DNA of 64,000 nt from positions 682,001 through 746,000 of the forward strand of contig NZ_AP022598.1 of assembly GCF_010725485.1 (NCBI RefSeq), in the 5' to 3' direction. The position numbers were made by a program, and so were the translations under genes. This DNA is from Mycolicibacterium parafortuitum. GTDB lineage: Bacteria; Actinomycetota; Actinomycetes; Mycobacteriales; Mycobacteriaceae. Positions 26,031 through 35,860 of the stretch are shown piece by piece (within the stretch, counting starts at the first letter, position 1; the number at the start of each line of letters is the position of its first letter). Under the pieces are notes generated by a model. That model searched no databases. It was given only the letters and a program-made list of their open reading frames with translations, and was not told the DNA's origin.

Positions 26031-27007
26031 GACAGCCAGCGGGCCACGTCGACGGCCCAGTAGCTCAGCACGATGTCGGCTCCGGCGCGGCGGATCCCCT
26101 CCAGCGATTCGAGCACCACGGTGGGCAGGTCGATCCAGCCCTTCTCGCCGGCCGCGGCGATCATCGAGTACTCGCCGGAGACCTGGTAGGCCGCGACGGG
26201 CACCAGGGAGATCTCGGCGGCCGCGCGGACCACGTCGAGGTAGGACATCGCGGGTTTGACCATCACGATGTCGGCGCCCTCGTCGAGGTCCAGCCGGACC
26301 TCGCGCAGCGCCTCACGCCCGTTGCCCGGATCCTGCTGGTAGGTGCGCCGGTCGCCCTGCAGGCTGGAGCCGACCGCGTCGCGGAACGGGCCGTAGAACC
26401 CGGACGCGAACTTGGCCGCGTACGCCAGGATCGCGGTGTTGGAGTAGCCGGCGGTGTCCAGGCCGTCGCGGATCGCGGCGACCTGACCGTCCATCATCCC
26501 GCTCGGCGACACCACATGGGCACCCGAAATAGCTTGCGCCACAGCGAGTTCGACATATCTGCGGTTGGTCAGGTCGTTGTCGACCCGGCCCTTGGGGTCG
26601 AGCACGCCGCAGTGACCATGGTCGGTGAACTCGTCGAGGCAGGTGTCGGCCATCAGCACCGTGTCGTCGCCGAGGTCCTTGGACAGATCCCGCAGCGCGC
26701 GGTTCAGGATGCCGTCCGGATCCACTCCGGCGCTTCCCGTCGCGTCCTTGTCCTCATCCTTGGGCACCCCGAACAACATCAGCCCGCCGACACCGGCGGC
26801 CACCGCCTCGGCGGCCGCGCTGCGCAGCGACTCGCGGGTGTGTTGCACCACGCCGGGCATGGAAGGGATGTCGCGCGGCTGGTCCAGTCCGTCGGCGACG
26901 AACATCGGGAGCACCAGATGCCTTGGTTGCAGCGTGGTTTCGGACACCAGCCGGCGCATGGCCGGGGTGGTCCGCAACCTTCTGGGACGGTGTCGGGGGA
27001 ACCCCAC
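26027..27007 (-). CDS. hemB: Delta-aminolevulinic acid dehydratase (porphobilinogen synthase)
   Basis: 326-residue enzyme that condenses two aminolevulinates to porphobilinogen. The two active-site lysines are in YAAKFASGFYGPFRDA (Lys199) and MVKPAMSYLD (Lys251). The metal-site segment is DTCLDEFTDHGHCG: two of the three zinc cysteines are present (123, 133) and the middle one is Asp125, an intermediate between the Zn and the Mg types. The GTG at 27007 is the start. It follows hemD by 15 bases and overlaps the next gene by four. Confidence 0.95.
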   Translation of the reverse strand: MGFPRHRPRRLRTTPAMRRLVSETTLQPRHLVLPMFVADGLDQPRDIPSMPGVVQHTRESLRSAAAEAVAAGVGGLMLFGVPKDEDKDATGSAGVDPDGILNRALRDLSKDLGDDTVLMADTCLDEFTDHGHCGVLDPKGRVDNDLTNRRYVELAVAQAISGAHVVSPSGMMDGQVAAIRDGLDTAGYSNTAILAYAAKFASGFYGPFRDAVGSSLQGDRRTYQQDPGNGREALREVRLDLDEGADIVMVKPAMSYLDVVRAAAEISLVPVAAYQVSGEYSMIAAAGEKGWIDLPTVVLESLEGIRRAGADIVLSYWAVDVARWLS

Positions 27008-27022
27008 TGTTGGCTCCTCGGG

Positions 27023-28711
27023 TTAGCGGCGGCGGCTCTTCTTCCGCGGGGGCGGCAACGCCCCCTCGGCGCGGAGCCGGGCGGCATGCTCGGCGAGCGC
27101 CTCGACGAGCGGGCCGACGGCGGCCACCTCGGGCTGGACGTCGACGCGCAGGCCGAATTCCGCTGCGGTCTCGGCGGTCTTCGGGCCGATGCACGCGACG
27201 ATGGTGCGCGCGTGCGGCTTACCCGCGATACCGACGAGGTTGCGCACCGTGGAGCTGGAGGTGAAGCAGACCGCGTCGAACCCGCCGGTCTTGATCATCT
27301 CGCGGGTGTGCGCCGGCGGCGGGGCCGCGCGCACGGTCCGGTACGCGGTGACATCCTCGATCTCCCAACCGAGTTCGCGCAGACCCTCGGCCAGCGTCTC
27401 GGTCGCGATGTCGGCGCGCGGCAACAGCACCCGGTTCACCGGATCGAAAATGTCGTCGTAGGGCGGGAATTCGTCGAGCAGGCCGAGCGAGCTCTGCTCA
27501 CCGGTGGGCACCAGCTCCGGATTGATACCGAAGGCGCGCACCTTGTCCGCGGTGGCCTGGCCGACGCATGCGATCTTCACCCCGGAGAACGCGCGGGCGT
27601 CGAGACCGAACTCGTTGAACTTCTCCCACACCGCGCGCACCGCGTTGGTCGAGGTGAACACCACCCACTGGAACCGGCCGTCCACCAAACCCTTGACGGC
27701 CCTTTCCATTTGGGCGGGGCTGCGGGGCGGTTCGACGGCGATGGTCGGCACCTCGATCGGCAGGGCGCCGTGTCCGACGAGCCGGTCGCTCATCTCGCCC
27801 GCCTGGTCCTTGGTGCGCGGCACCAGCACGGTCCAGCCGTACAGCGCGCGGCTTTCCCACCAGTTCAGCTTGGCGCGGTGGGCGACGGTGCGGCCGATGG
27901 TGACCACCAGCGTGCCGGTCAGCGGACCGGCCGGTTCGGTACCGGCGAGCACGGCCTTGTCGAGCAGCCCGCCCAGGGTGGTCTCGACCGAACGCTGCTG
28001 GCACGTCGTGCCATTGGCGGTGACCACGGCCGGGGTGGACTCGGCCAGCCCGTATTCGATCAGGGTGCGGGCCGACTCCGGCAGGTGCGACGGTGTCGCG
28101 TGCAGGATCAGCGGTCCGGGGGCGGCGGCCAGCGCCGCCCAGTCGACGTCACCACGGACGTCGGCGACGGTGTGCGACGACCCCAGCGGCAGCCCGGCGT
28201 AGGTCGGCACCGCCGAGGTGCCGGGCAGGCCGGGCACGATCTCGAAGTTCAGCTGGGTCTTGGCCAGCGCGTTGATCTCGGTGATCACCGAATCGACCGA
28301 CAGCGGGTCACCGGCGATGAGCCGGACCACGTCGACCCCGGTGCGCGCCTCGTGGGCCAGCGTCTTGGCCACCTCGGCCGGATCGCCGAGAGCGGGCCGC
28401 ACGTCGGGACCACCGGGGATCACGGCATCCTTGGCCGCCTCGGCGGCCTTGGCGTCCTCGGCCCCCGCATCGGTCTGGTCGGCGTCCTTCTTGGCCGCCT
28501 TGTCGGCGGCCGCGGGCAGCGGTCCGGCCGGCGGCGGCAACTCGCAGCCCACCAGCGTCAGTACCGCTTCGGGCACGTCGGGGTCGGTGAACACCAAGGC
28601 GGCGTTGGCCAGCACCGCGCGGGCCCGCGCCGTCAGAAGGCCGGGATCTCCGGGCCCGGAGCCGACGAATGTGATGCGTCCGGGCTTGCCCTTGCGTCCT
28701 CGCAAGCTCAT
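27023..28711 (-). CDS. hemD: Uroporphyrinogen-III synthase fused to a methyltransferase-like domain
   Basis: 562-residue fusion. Residues about 1-285 have the tetrapyrrole methylase fold ([24 protein letters not shown] at the N-terminus), as in uroporphyrinogen-III C-methyltransferases. Residues about 290-545 are the HemD synthase, which closes and inverts the ring ([34 protein letters not shown]). A low-complexity Ala/Lys/Asp insert at about 65-100 splits the methylase domain, so that half may be inactive or regulated. It overlaps hemC by four bases. It corresponds to Rv0511. Confidence 0.92.
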   Translation of the reverse strand: MSLRGRKGKPGRITFVGSGPGDPGLLTARARAVLANAALVFTDPDVPEAVLTLVGCELPPPAGPLPAAADKAAKKDADQTDAGAEDAKAAEAAKDAVIPGGPDVRPALGDPAEVAKTLAHEARTGVDVVRLIAGDPLSVDSVITEINALAKTQLNFEIVPGLPGTSAVPTYAGLPLGSSHTVADVRGDVDWAALAAAPGPLILHATPSHLPESARTLIEYGLAESTPAVVTANGTTCQQRSVETTLGGLLDKAVLAGTEPAGPLTGTLVVTIGRTVAHRAKLNWWESRALYGWTVLVPRTKDQAGEMSDRLVGHGALPIEVPTIAVEPPRSPAQMERAVKGLVDGRFQWVVFTSTNAVRAVWEKFNEFGLDARAFSGVKIACVGQATADKVRAFGINPELVPTGEQSSLGLLDEFPPYDDIFDPVNRVLLPRADIATETLAEGLRELGWEIEDVTAYRTVRAAPPPAHTREMIKTGGFDAVCFTSSSTVRNLVGIAGKPHARTIVACIGPKTAETAAEFGLRVDVQPEVAAVGPLVEALAEHAARLRAEGALPPPRKKSRRR

Positions 28712-29646
28712 GTGTCTCTCCCGCTTTCGTCCAACAGATCGCGTGCGCCCAGTTCGAACAGCTCCGCGGCCACGGAGAGCCCCAGCTCCCGTGCCCGATC
28801 GGGTGTCCCGATGCCGGACGCGCGGATCACGTCGGATCCGTCCAGCGTCGCCACGCAGCCGCGCAGCGACAGCTCTTCGAAGACGCGGCCGTCTTCATCG
28901 ATCGACTCGACCACTTCCGCGATCGCGCCCACCGGTGCAGAGCAACCCGCCTCCAGTTCGGCCAGCAAGGTCCGCTCCGCGGTGACCGCCGCACGCGTGT
29001 CGGCGTCGTCGAGCTCCGCCAACAGTTGCGCGAGCGCCGTATCACCGGCACGGCACTCGACCGCCAAAGCTCCCTGCGCAGGCGCCGGCAACATCTGTAC
29101 CGGCTCCAGCGTCTCGGTCACCGCGTCGAGGCGACCGATGCGGGCAAGACCCGCCTTGGCCACCACGATGGCGTCGAGCTCACCGCTGCTTACCCTGTTC
29201 AACCTGGTATCTAGGTTGCCTCGTAGGGGGCGGATTTCCAAACCGAGACCCAGTGCTCTAAGCTGTGCGACCCTTCGCGGGGACGACGTGCCGATCACCG
29301 AGCCCGCCGGCAACTCCCCGAGCACCATCCCGTCACGGGCCACCAACGCGTCCCTGGCGTCCGCGCGCACGGGTGTCGCGGCGATCGTGAACCGCGGATC
29401 GGCGGCCGTCGGCAAATCTTTGTAGGAGTGCACGGCGGCGTCGACGACGTTGTCGGCGATGGCTTCGCGCAGCGCCGCGGTGAAGACCCCGACGCCGATG
29501 TCGGCGATGGGCTCGTCGGCGCGACGGTCCCCCTCGGTGGAGACGATGACGAGCTCGGCGTCATGTCCGGCGGCGATGAGTGCGTCGCGGACGGTGCCGG
29601 CCTGGGTGGTGGCAAGCAGGCTTCCCCTGGTGCCGATTCGGATCAC
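28708..29646 (-). CDS. hemC: Hydroxymethylbilane synthase (porphobilinogen deaminase)
   Basis: 312-residue enzyme that polymerises four porphobilinogens into hydroxymethylbilane. The N-terminus is [16 protein letters not shown], the catalytic Asp region is [10 protein letters not shown], and the dipyrromethane cofactor is attached to the Cys in [10 protein letters not shown] (Cys235). It is the second gene of hemACDB: 24 bases after hemA and overlapping hemD. It corresponds to Rv0510. Confidence 0.95.
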   Translation of the reverse strand: MIRIGTRGSLLATTQAGTVRDALIAAGHDAELVIVSTEGDRRADEPIADIGVGVFTAALREAIADNVVDAAVHSYKDLPTAADPRFTIAATPVRADARDALVARDGMVLGELPAGSVIGTSSPRRVAQLRALGLGLEIRPLRGNLDTRLNRVSSGELDAIVVAKAGLARIGRLDAVTETLEPVQMLPAPAQGALAVECRAGDTALAQLLAELDDADTRAAVTAERTLLAELEAGCSAPVGAIAEVVESIDEDGRVFEELSLRGCVATLDGSDVIRASGIGTPDRARELGLSVAAELFELGARDLLDESGRDT

Positions 29647-29670
29647 GTGGCGGCTTTCGGCTGTGTGGGT

Positions 29671-31038
29671 TTACTCGGTTGGGTCGAGATTCAGTGCAGA
29701 AGAAGGTATTTCAGTTTCCGCGACGGCCCCGAGTTCACTACCGGCGACGGCGTCGACGGCGTGCTGGTCGAGTTCGAACAGTTCACGTAGCGCTTCGGCG
29801 TAGCTGTCCCCGCCCGGCGCGCTGGCCAGTTGTTTGACGCGCACCGTGGGCGCGTGCAGGAGTTTGTCGACGACGCGGCGCACGGTGTTGGCGACCTCGT
29901 CGCGGTGCGCGGACTCCAGACCGGGCAACCGGTTGTCCAGCCGCAGCAACTCCGCCTCCACCACGTCGGCGGCGCGCTGCCGCAGCGCGGTGACGGTCGG
30001 GGCGACCTCGGCGACGCGCTGGCCGGCGAGATAGCCGGCCACCTCGGCGGCGACGATCGCGCGGGCGGCGTCGGCGTCCGACGTCGCGGTCTTGGCCGAC
30101 GGTTCCCGCAGAATGCGGTCCATGTCGATGACGAACACCCCGGGCAGACCGGCGACCGCGGGGTCGACGTCGCGGGGCATACCGAGATCGCAGATCACCA
30201 GGTCCTTGGGCTCGCGGACGTGCGCGAGCCCGCGGTGCACGTCGGCCAGCGACACCACCGGACGCACGGCGCCGGTGCAACTGATCACGATGTCGGCGTC
30301 GGTGAGCAGCGGCGGCAGGTGGTCGAACGGGTAGGCCTCGGCGGCGATCCCCTCGGCACGGATGTTCTCGGCCAGACGCTTGGCCCGCGGCAGGCTGCGG
30401 TTGACCACGTGGATGCGGTCGATGCCGGCGCGCAACAGTTGCTTGGCGGCCAGCGAGCCCATCGATCCGGCGCCGACGACCACCGCGTGGCGGCCGGCCA
30501 GCGAGCCGACCTTGCGCTCGGCGATGTCCAGCGACACCGACACCACCGAGGCACCGGCGCGGTCGATCCCGGTCTCGGAATGCACGCGCTTGCCGACCGC
30601 GAGCGCCCGCTGGGACAGCTCGTGGAGTGTGCGACCGACGGACTGGTTGGCCTCGGCGGCGGCGTAGGCGCGCCGGACCTGGCCCAGCACCTGCTGCTCA
30701 CCGACGACCGCGGAGTCCAGCCCGCTGGAGACGGCGAAGAGGTGTTCGACGGCGGCCTCGGCGTAGCGCACATAGGCGTATTTGGTGAGATCCTGCAGCG
30801 ACATCCCGGAGTGGTCGGACAAAACCTGTCCGATGACCGAAAGACCGCCGTGGAATGCCTCGACGACCGCGTAGATCTCTACCCGGTTGCATGTCGAGAG
30901 CACCATTGCCTCGGTGACCAGCGACGACCGCAGCACCTCGGCGACGATCTTGGCCTGGTCCGATTCGTCGGTGCTCAGCTGTTCCAGAACCGACACCGGC
31001 GCGCTGCGGTGCGAAACCCCGAAAAGCAAGACGCTCAT
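29671..31038 (-). CDS. hemA: Glutamyl-tRNA reductase
   Basis: 455-residue enzyme reducing glutamyl-tRNA to glutamate-1-semialdehyde, the committed step of C5 heme synthesis; HemL (17.2-18.5 kb) uses the product. Catalytic Cys50 is in STCNRVE; the NADPH domain has [17 protein letters not shown]; a helical dimerisation domain ends the protein. GAGGAAG precedes the ATG at 31038. A promoter candidate lies at 31068-31097. It corresponds to Rv0509. Confidence 0.95.
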   Translation of the reverse strand: MSVLLFGVSHRSAPVSVLEQLSTDESDQAKIVAEVLRSSLVTEAMVLSTCNRVEIYAVVEAFHGGLSVIGQVLSDHSGMSLQDLTKYAYVRYAEAAVEHLFAVSSGLDSAVVGEQQVLGQVRRAYAAAEANQSVGRTLHELSQRALAVGKRVHSETGIDRAGASVVSVSLDIAERKVGSLAGRHAVVVGAGSMGSLAAKQLLRAGIDRIHVVNRSLPRAKRLAENIRAEGIAAEAYPFDHLPPLLTDADIVISCTGAVRPVVSLADVHRGLAHVREPKDLVICDLGMPRDVDPAVAGLPGVFVIDMDRILREPSAKTATSDADAARAIVAAEVAGYLAGQRVAEVAPTVTALRQRAADVVEAELLRLDNRLPGLESAHRDEVANTVRRVVDKLLHAPTVRVKQLASAPGGDSYAEALRELFELDQHAVDAVAGSELGAVAETEIPSSALNLDPTE

Positions 31039-31067
31039 GGCTTCCTCACCACGATTGGCACCCGTCC

Positions 31068-31097
31068 AAGGTAGTCGTTAACCAGTTGTGCTACCAA
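31068..31097 (-). promoter_or_regulatory. Promoter candidate for hemACDB
   Basis: On the minus strand, TTGGTA (31097-31092), 18 bases and TACCTT (31073-31068) form a sigma-A-like promoter about 30 bases before the hemA ATG, giving a leader of roughly 23 bases that contains the SD GAGGAAG. Confidence 0.45.
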
Positions 31098-31125
31098 ATT
31101 TGCTCGGACAATCGTGCCCAGGGTC

Positions 31126-31380
31126 TCAACTGGTCAGATCCGCCCGCAGCCGGGGTTCGTCGACCTCCCAGTAGCTGTGCTCTACGCCGTCGAGCAGCAC
31201 CACGGGCAGCCGGTCGCCGTACTCGGCGCGCAGCCCGGTGTCCCCGCCCGCGGCGGCGGCGTCGACGTCGGTGACCGTCAGCGTGAACCCGAGCTCGCCG
31301 GCCAGCGACCTCAGCTGCGCGGCCGCGGCCGCGCACATCGGACAGCCCTCGCGTGTCAGCAGCTGCACTCGTCGATCCAC
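31126..31380 (-). CDS. Glutaredoxin-like thiol protein (Rv0508-like)
   Basis: 84-residue thioredoxin-fold protein with the redox motif CPMC near the N-terminus (LLTREGCPMCAAA) and a cis-Pro segment GDRLPVVLLDG. It corresponds to Rv0508. It lies 87 bases upstream of hemA on the same strand and diverges from serB1. In M. tuberculosis mmpS2/mmpL2 lie between this gene and serB1; here the two starts are about 40 bases apart. Confidence 0.88.
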   Translation of the reverse strand: MDRRVQLLTREGCPMCAAAAAQLRSLAGELGFTLTVTDVDAAAAGGDTGLRAEYGDRLPVVLLDGVEHSYWEVDEPRLRADLTS

Positions 31381-31419
31381 CCCGCCAGTATCCCGGCACG
31401 GTGACCTAGTGTTGTCATC

Positions 31420-32304
31420 GTGTCCGATATCGGGAGCCGGGCCCAGAAACTCGCAGGTGAAGCCAGCGCGGAGGCTGCTGCGCAGGGCCTCGACGAGTCA
31501 CCGGCCGACCTCACCGGCCCTCCGCCGCCTCCGCCGGATCTGACCGCGGCGGCGTTCTTCGACGTCGACAACACGCTCGTGCACGGTTCCTCGCTGGTGC
31601 ACTTTGCCCGCGGGCTGGCCGCCCGTGACTACTTCACCTACCGGGACCTGGCGATGTTCGTGTTCGCGCAGGCGAAGTTCCAGCTGACCGGGCGGGAGAA
31701 CAGCGACGACGTCGCCGAGGGCAGGCGTAAGGCGCTGTCGTTCATCGAGGGCCGGTCGACGGCCGAGCTGGTCGCGCTCGGCGAGGAGATCTACGACGAG
31801 ATCATCGCCACCAAGATCTGGCCGGGCACCCGGGCGCTGGCCCAGATGCATCTCGACGCCGGTCAGCAGGTGTGGCTGGTCACCGCGACGCCGTATGAGC
31901 TGGCCGACACCATCGCGCGCCGGCTGGGCCTGACCGGCGCGCTCGGCACGGTCGCGGAATCGATCGACGGTGTGTTCACCGGCCGGCTGGTCGGCGACAT
32001 CCTGCACGGCACCGGCAAGGCGCACGCGGTGCGCTCGCTGGCCATCCGCGAGGGCCTCAACCTGCGCCGGTGCACGGCCTACTCGGACAGCTTCAACGAC
32101 GTGCCGATGCTGTCGCTGGTGGGCACCGCGGTCGCGATCAACCCGGATGCCGACCTGCGCGACCTGGCCCGCGAGCGCGGCTGGGAGATCCGCGACTTCC
32201 GCACCGCGCGCAAGGCCGCCCGCATCGGGGTGCCGTCGGCGCTCGCGCTCGGCGCGGCGGGCGGGGCACTGGCCGCGGTCGTCTCGCACCGCGACAGGAA
32301 GTAG
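31420..32304 (+). CDS. serB1: HAD-superfamily phosphatase, SerB1-like
   Basis: 294-residue HAD hydrolase (SerB/IB subfamily). The nucleophile motif [14 protein letters not shown] gives Asp48/Asp50; TATPYELA is motif II and [11 protein letters not shown] motif IV. The first 40 residues are Ala/Pro-rich, and the C-terminus has a weak membrane helix ([17 protein letters not shown]), so membrane association is possible. The activity may be phosphoserine phosphatase or a lipid-linked phosphatase. The start is GTG at 31420. It corresponds to Rv0505c. Confidence 0.9.
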   Translation: MSDIGSRAQKLAGEASAEAAAQGLDESPADLTGPPPPPPDLTAAAFFDVDNTLVHGSSLVHFARGLAARDYFTYRDLAMFVFAQAKFQLTGRENSDDVAEGRRKALSFIEGRSTAELVALGEEIYDEIIATKIWPGTRALAQMHLDAGQQVWLVTATPYELADTIARRLGLTGALGTVAESIDGVFTGRLVGDILHGTGKAHAVRSLAIREGLNLRRCTAYSDSFNDVPMLSLVGTAVAINPDADLRDLARERGWEIRDFRTARKAARIGVPSALALGAAGGALAAVVSHRDRK

Positions 32305-32396
32305 TCCCGCCCGCACCGTTGGTAGGCTCGGGCCCCGCCGCTCATCGAGCGGCGCCGACCCGTTCTATCGGGGGACCAGACCACGGGAAGACGCGC

Positions 32397-32939
32397 ATGG
32401 GCATCGCAGACGAGATCATCGGGACGCACTACCGGTACCCGGACTACTTCCAGGTCGACCGGGAGAAGATCCGTGAGTTCGCCCGCGCCGTCAAGGACGA
32501 CCACCCGGCGCACTACGACGAGGACGCGGCCAAGGAGTGCGGCCAGGACGCACTGATCGCGTCGCTGACGTTCCTGGCGGTCGCGGGCCGGCGGGTGCAG
32601 CAGGAGATCTTCAACCAGTTCGACCTGCCGATCAACATGGAGCGGGTACTGCACCGCGACCAGAAGCTGGTGTTCCACCGGCCGATCCTGGCCGGCGACA
32701 AGCTCTGGTTCGACTCGTACCTGGATTCGGTCACCGAATCGCACGGCGCGGTGCTCACCGAGATCCGCGGCGAGGTGACCGACGACAACGGCGAACCGGT
32801 GATCACCAGCATCGTGACGGTGATGGGCGAGGCGCAGCACGAGAACGAGGCCGACGAACTCACCGCACAGATCGCCGCCAAGCGCGATGCGGCAGCGCTG
32901 TCGAAGTTCGTTGCCGGGCAAAAAGCAGAGACCGGCTAG
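32397..32939 (+). CDS. MaoC-like/FAS II dehydratase-type hot-dog protein (Rv0504c-like)
   Basis: 180-residue hot-dog fold protein of the HadA/HadC (UPF0336) type. It has [31 protein letters not shown] at the start, the long central helix and [21 protein letters not shown]. HadA and HadC are non-catalytic partners of the HadB dehydratase in mycolic acid synthesis; this paralogue has no HadB beside it. The ATG at 32397 follows GGAAG. In M. tuberculosis cmaA2 comes next; it is absent here, where the convergent acyltransferase is only 39 bases away. Confidence 0.85.
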   Translation: MGIADEIIGTHYRYPDYFQVDREKIREFARAVKDDHPAHYDEDAAKECGQDALIASLTFLAVAGRRVQQEIFNQFDLPINMERVLHRDQKLVFHRPILAGDKLWFDSYLDSVTESHGAVLTEIRGEVTDDNGEPVITSIVTVMGEAQHENEADELTAQIAAKRDAAALSKFVAGQKAETG

Positions 32940-32978
32940 TTAAGGTGCGCCGGCGGCAGCGCTGGCGGTCGGCCCGGC

Positions 32979-34049
32979 TCAGCCGAAGAAGGTGTTCCGC
33001 CGGTTGGCCAGCAGCTGGTAGAGGGTCTGCTGGATGGTTTCACGGACCTGGTCGGTCAGTTCGAAGGTGACCATCGGGTCCTCGGCGGCCGACTCGTCGT
33101 AATCGCCGGTGTCGATCGGCTCGCCGAACTGGATGTACCACTTCGACGGCAGCGGCACCACGCCGAGCGGACCCGCCAGCGGGAACAGCGGCGTCACCGG
33201 GAAGTACGGCAGCCCGAGCAGCCGGGCCAGCAGCTTCACGTCGGCCACCATCGGGTAGATCTCCTCGGATCCGACGATGGAGCACGGCACGATCGGCGCC
33301 TTGGTCCGCAGGGCTGCCGACACGAAACCACCGCGGCCGAACCGCTGCAGCTTGTAGCGGTCCTTGAATCGCTTGCCCAGCCCCTTGTAGCCCTCGGGGA
33401 ACACGGCGGTCAGCTCGCCGGCGGCGAGCAGCCGGTGCGCGTCGTCGGCACAGGCCATGGTGTGCCCGGCCTTGCGGGCGGCCTGCCCGACCACCGGCAT
33501 GTCGAACACGATGTCGGCGGCCAGCATCCGTAGATCGCGGTGCGCGGGGTGTTTGTCGCGGACGGCGACCTGTGTCATCAAACCGTCGAACGGCAGCACG
33601 CCCGCGTGGTTGGCCACGACGAGTGCCGCGCCGGTGTCCGGAAGGTTCTCGATACCGCTGACCTCGACGCGGAACCAGGAGTTGAAAAGCACTCGCAGCA
33701 AAGGCAGCAAGATTGCGTCGTTGAGATGCGGATCGAACCCGAACTCGTCGACGGCGTAGTCGCCCGTCATCCGCTTGCGGACGAACTCGGCGATACCCGC
33801 GATGCGCTGGGCGAGTTCGTTGGGTTCCTGCTCGTCGAATCCGGCGCCCGCGCCGGGCCCGCGATGCTGGTCGATCTCGCGGACGACAGCCGCGATCTGC
33901 TCGGCGGATGCGCGCGTTCCCGGGTCGGTCAGCAGCGACGGATGACGCGACGCGCTGTCGGCCCGCTGCGACGCGGAGCGCCGACTGGACGCGCTGCGAC
34001 CGGAATTCCCATGCAGCGGAATGACTTTCGCTCTCGGCTCGCCCGACAC
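32979..34049 (-). CDS. Glycerolipid acyltransferase-like protein (Rv0502-like)
   Basis: 356-residue PlsC-fold protein (about 120-340) with a Ser/Arg-rich disordered N-terminus. The acyltransferase motif NHAGVLPFDG keeps the His and Asp but spaced by six residues rather than the usual four; FPEGYKGLGKRF is the motif III region. It may acylate a lysophospholipid at the membrane, or may have diverged. It sits 50 bases downstream of the epimerase gene on the same strand. Confidence 0.85.
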   Translation of the reverse strand: MSGEPRAKVIPLHGNSGRSASSRRSASQRADSASRHPSLLTDPGTRASAEQIAAVVREIDQHRGPGAGAGFDEQEPNELAQRIAGIAEFVRKRMTGDYAVDEFGFDPHLNDAILLPLLRVLFNSWFRVEVSGIENLPDTGAALVVANHAGVLPFDGLMTQVAVRDKHPAHRDLRMLAADIVFDMPVVGQAARKAGHTMACADDAHRLLAAGELTAVFPEGYKGLGKRFKDRYKLQRFGRGGFVSAALRTKAPIVPCSIVGSEEIYPMVADVKLLARLLGLPYFPVTPLFPLAGPLGVVPLPSKWYIQFGEPIDTGDYDESAAEDPMVTFELTDQVRETIQQTLYQLLANRRNTFFG

Positions 34050-34099
34050 CCGCTATCCTTCTCCCCTGCTGTCCCCCACGATCGCACCCCGCGCAGAGT

Positions 34100-35200
34100 C
34101 TACCGCCCCCAGCGCTGCGCCGCCGCCACCGCGCGATTCTCCAGCGCATTCATCCAGCGCGGATCGATGATCGGGGTCAGCCCGCGGCCACGCACGTAGT
34201 CGTCGAAGGCCTCGGCCGTCGTCCACTTCGGGGTGTAGCCGAGTTCGTTGACCATCCGGGTGGTGTCCATCACGCGGCCGTAGCTGAGGTAGTCGAGTTG
34301 CTCGCGATCGAGTTCGGTATTGCGGGTGGCCCGCCACAGCGAATCCACAGCGACCAACGCCGAGCGCGGCACCGGCAGCGCCAGCCGGCCCGACCGCCGG
34401 ATCGCCTGGCTCATCATGATCACCCCGGCGGCGCCGATGTTGAACGTGCCGGGCTTACCCGCCATGGTGGCGCGCTCCAGCGCGCCGAGCGCATCCTGCT
34501 CGTGAAGCAGCTGCAGCCGCGCGTCGTGGCCGACGACCGTCGGGACGACGGGGCCGGCCAGATAGCGCGAGAGCGCGGTGTCCATGGCAGGCCCGATCAT
34601 GTTGGCCAGCCGCAGGATCGTCACCGCGATATCGGGCCTGCGCCGGCCCAGGCCGCGCGCGTAACCCTCGATGTCGATGCTGTCGCGGGCGAACCCCTCA
34701 CCGGGCGGGCGCCTGCGGCTGCTGCTCTCGAAGAACGCGACCGGATCGCGCGAGCTGGACCCGTAGACCTCGGAGGTCGACTTCAGGATGACCCGGCGCA
34801 CCGACGGCGCCTTCTGGCACGCCGCGAACAGCTGGATCGCGCCCATCACGTTGAGTTCTTTGAGCGTCGCGCGGCCACCGGCCCGCGGCGCGTAGGACGC
34901 GGCCGCGGCGTGCACCACGGTGTCGACGTCGCCGTTGCGGATCACCTTCGCGATGAAGGGATTGCGGATGTCGGCGCGGACGAACTCCGCGCGACCCATC
35001 CGACGCAGTAGATCCTTGCTGGGCGCGACCGCGTCGACCGCGATCACGTGGTTGATCAGCGGGTTCTGCGCGAGGCGCGCCGTGAGGTATCCGCCGAGGA
35101 ACCGGCAGGCTCCCGTGACGAGTACGACCTTCGGGTAGTTCAGAGCCTCGCGGGTGTCCGACCCGTCGCCGCTCGTTCCGGACCGACCCTCAGAATCCAT
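34100..35200 (-). CDS. NAD-dependent epimerase/dehydratase family protein (GalE2-like)
   Basis: 366-residue extended-SDR protein. The dinucleotide-binding motif is VLVTGACRFLGGYLTARL (about 26-43), with ADIRNPF and a VVHAAAASYAPR turn after it. Instead of a classic Ser-Tyr-Lys triad the central region has KSTSEVYGSSSRDP, which still contains Ser and Tyr. Annotated in M. tuberculosis as galE2 (Rv0501), but the substrate is unproven. It is probably cotranscribed with the acyltransferase that follows. Confidence 0.85.
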   Translation of the reverse strand: MDSEGRSGTSGDGSDTREALNYPKVVLVTGACRFLGGYLTARLAQNPLINHVIAVDAVAPSKDLLRRMGRAEFVRADIRNPFIAKVIRNGDVDTVVHAAAASYAPRAGGRATLKELNVMGAIQLFAACQKAPSVRRVILKSTSEVYGSSSRDPVAFFESSSRRRPPGEGFARDSIDIEGYARGLGRRRPDIAVTILRLANMIGPAMDTALSRYLAGPVVPTVVGHDARLQLLHEQDALGALERATMAGKPGTFNIGAAGVIMMSQAIRRSGRLALPVPRSALVAVDSLWRATRNTELDREQLDYLSYGRVMDTTRMVNELGYTPKWTTAEAFDDYVRGRGLTPIIDPRWMNALENRAVAAAQRWGR

Positions 35201-35229
35201 CCAGCCAGCCTAACGACGGGGCGTCAGAC

Positions 35230-35331
35230 CTACTTGCCGAGTTTTCTGCGCTGCACCCGGGTGCGACGAAGCAGCTTGCGGTGCTTCTTCTTCGACATGC
35301 GCTTACGCCGCTTCTTGATGACAGAACCCAT
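35230..35331 (-). CDS. Small ribosomal subunit protein bS22 (33 residues)
   Basis: 33-residue, extremely basic protein: it begins [19 protein letters not shown] and ends RRKLGK. This is the AURKAIP1/COX24-domain peptide (Rv0500B) found in mycobacterial 30S subunits as bS22, near the decoding centre. It is very often missed in annotation because of its size. The upstream sequence GCGGAGTTC supplies an SD. It is followed by the epimerase gene after 29 bases. Confidence 0.92.
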
Positions 35332-35449
35332 GAACTCCGCTACCTAGATTGTGTGGAGACCCGTGTACGGATCTCGTCAGCCTCGACCGGTCACCTTACC
35401 TGGCAACCGTCCCGGCGCCGAAATCCGCCTGCGTGCAGACGGGCCTCGG

Positions 35450-35722
35450 CTATCCGGCGTCGAAGTACGAACTCTCCAGCATGTCGTGGACCGCTTTGGC
35501 GTGCACCCGGAACGAGCGGCCGACCCGCACCGCGGGCAGTTCGCCGTTGTGCACCAGGCGGTACACCGTCATCTTGCTGACCCGCATGAGGCTCGCGACC
35601 TCGGCGACGGTCAGGAACTGGGCACGCGGCGCCTGCGCGTCCCCGGCGCTACCCTGCCCGGCGTCACGCGCCGTCTTCCCGCTCGCCGAATCCCGCGAAG
35701 ATGGCCCGTTCATAGACGTCAT
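35450..35722 (-). CDS. BldC/MerR-like small HTH protein (Rv0500A-like)
   Basis: About 90-residue DNA-binding protein: a disordered N-terminus (SSRDSASGKTARDAGQGSAG) then a winged-helix of the 'excisionase' type, FLTVAEVASLMRVSKMTVYRLVHNGELPAVRVGRSFR. Despite the excisionase label this is the BldC-type chromosomal regulator kept across actinobacteria. The start is uncertain: ATG at 35722 and 35713 are both possible, and the frame opens at 35737. A TATTCT box at 35799-35804 (minus strand) is a candidate -10 element. Confidence 0.85.
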   Translation of the reverse strand: MTSMNGPSSRDSASGKTARDAGQGSAGDAQAPRAQFLTVAEVASLMRVSKMTVYRLVHNGELPAVRVGRSFRVHAKAVHDMLESSYFDAG

Positions 35723-35860
35723 CGCAACCCAATCCATCAGGCGCGGGCAGTTCCAGCGGCTTCCCCACCGCTGGACCCACCCGTGCTTACCACTGGGAGA
35801 ATAGCGTGGCGGGTGGGGTTACTGCGACGGGTGTGGGGTAATCGGTTCCAAATTCCCGAA

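Noticed and set aside
26009..29425. 1138-codon open frame on the plus strand opposite hemB, hemD and hemC
   Set aside because: It is a shadow of GC-rich coding sequence; the translation is Arg/Gly/His-rich without motifs, while the minus strand encodes three complete heme enzymes.
35450..35722. Phage excisionase
   Set aside because: The domain looks excisionase-like, but the gene is a conserved chromosomal BldC-type regulator in this position and no phage genes are near.
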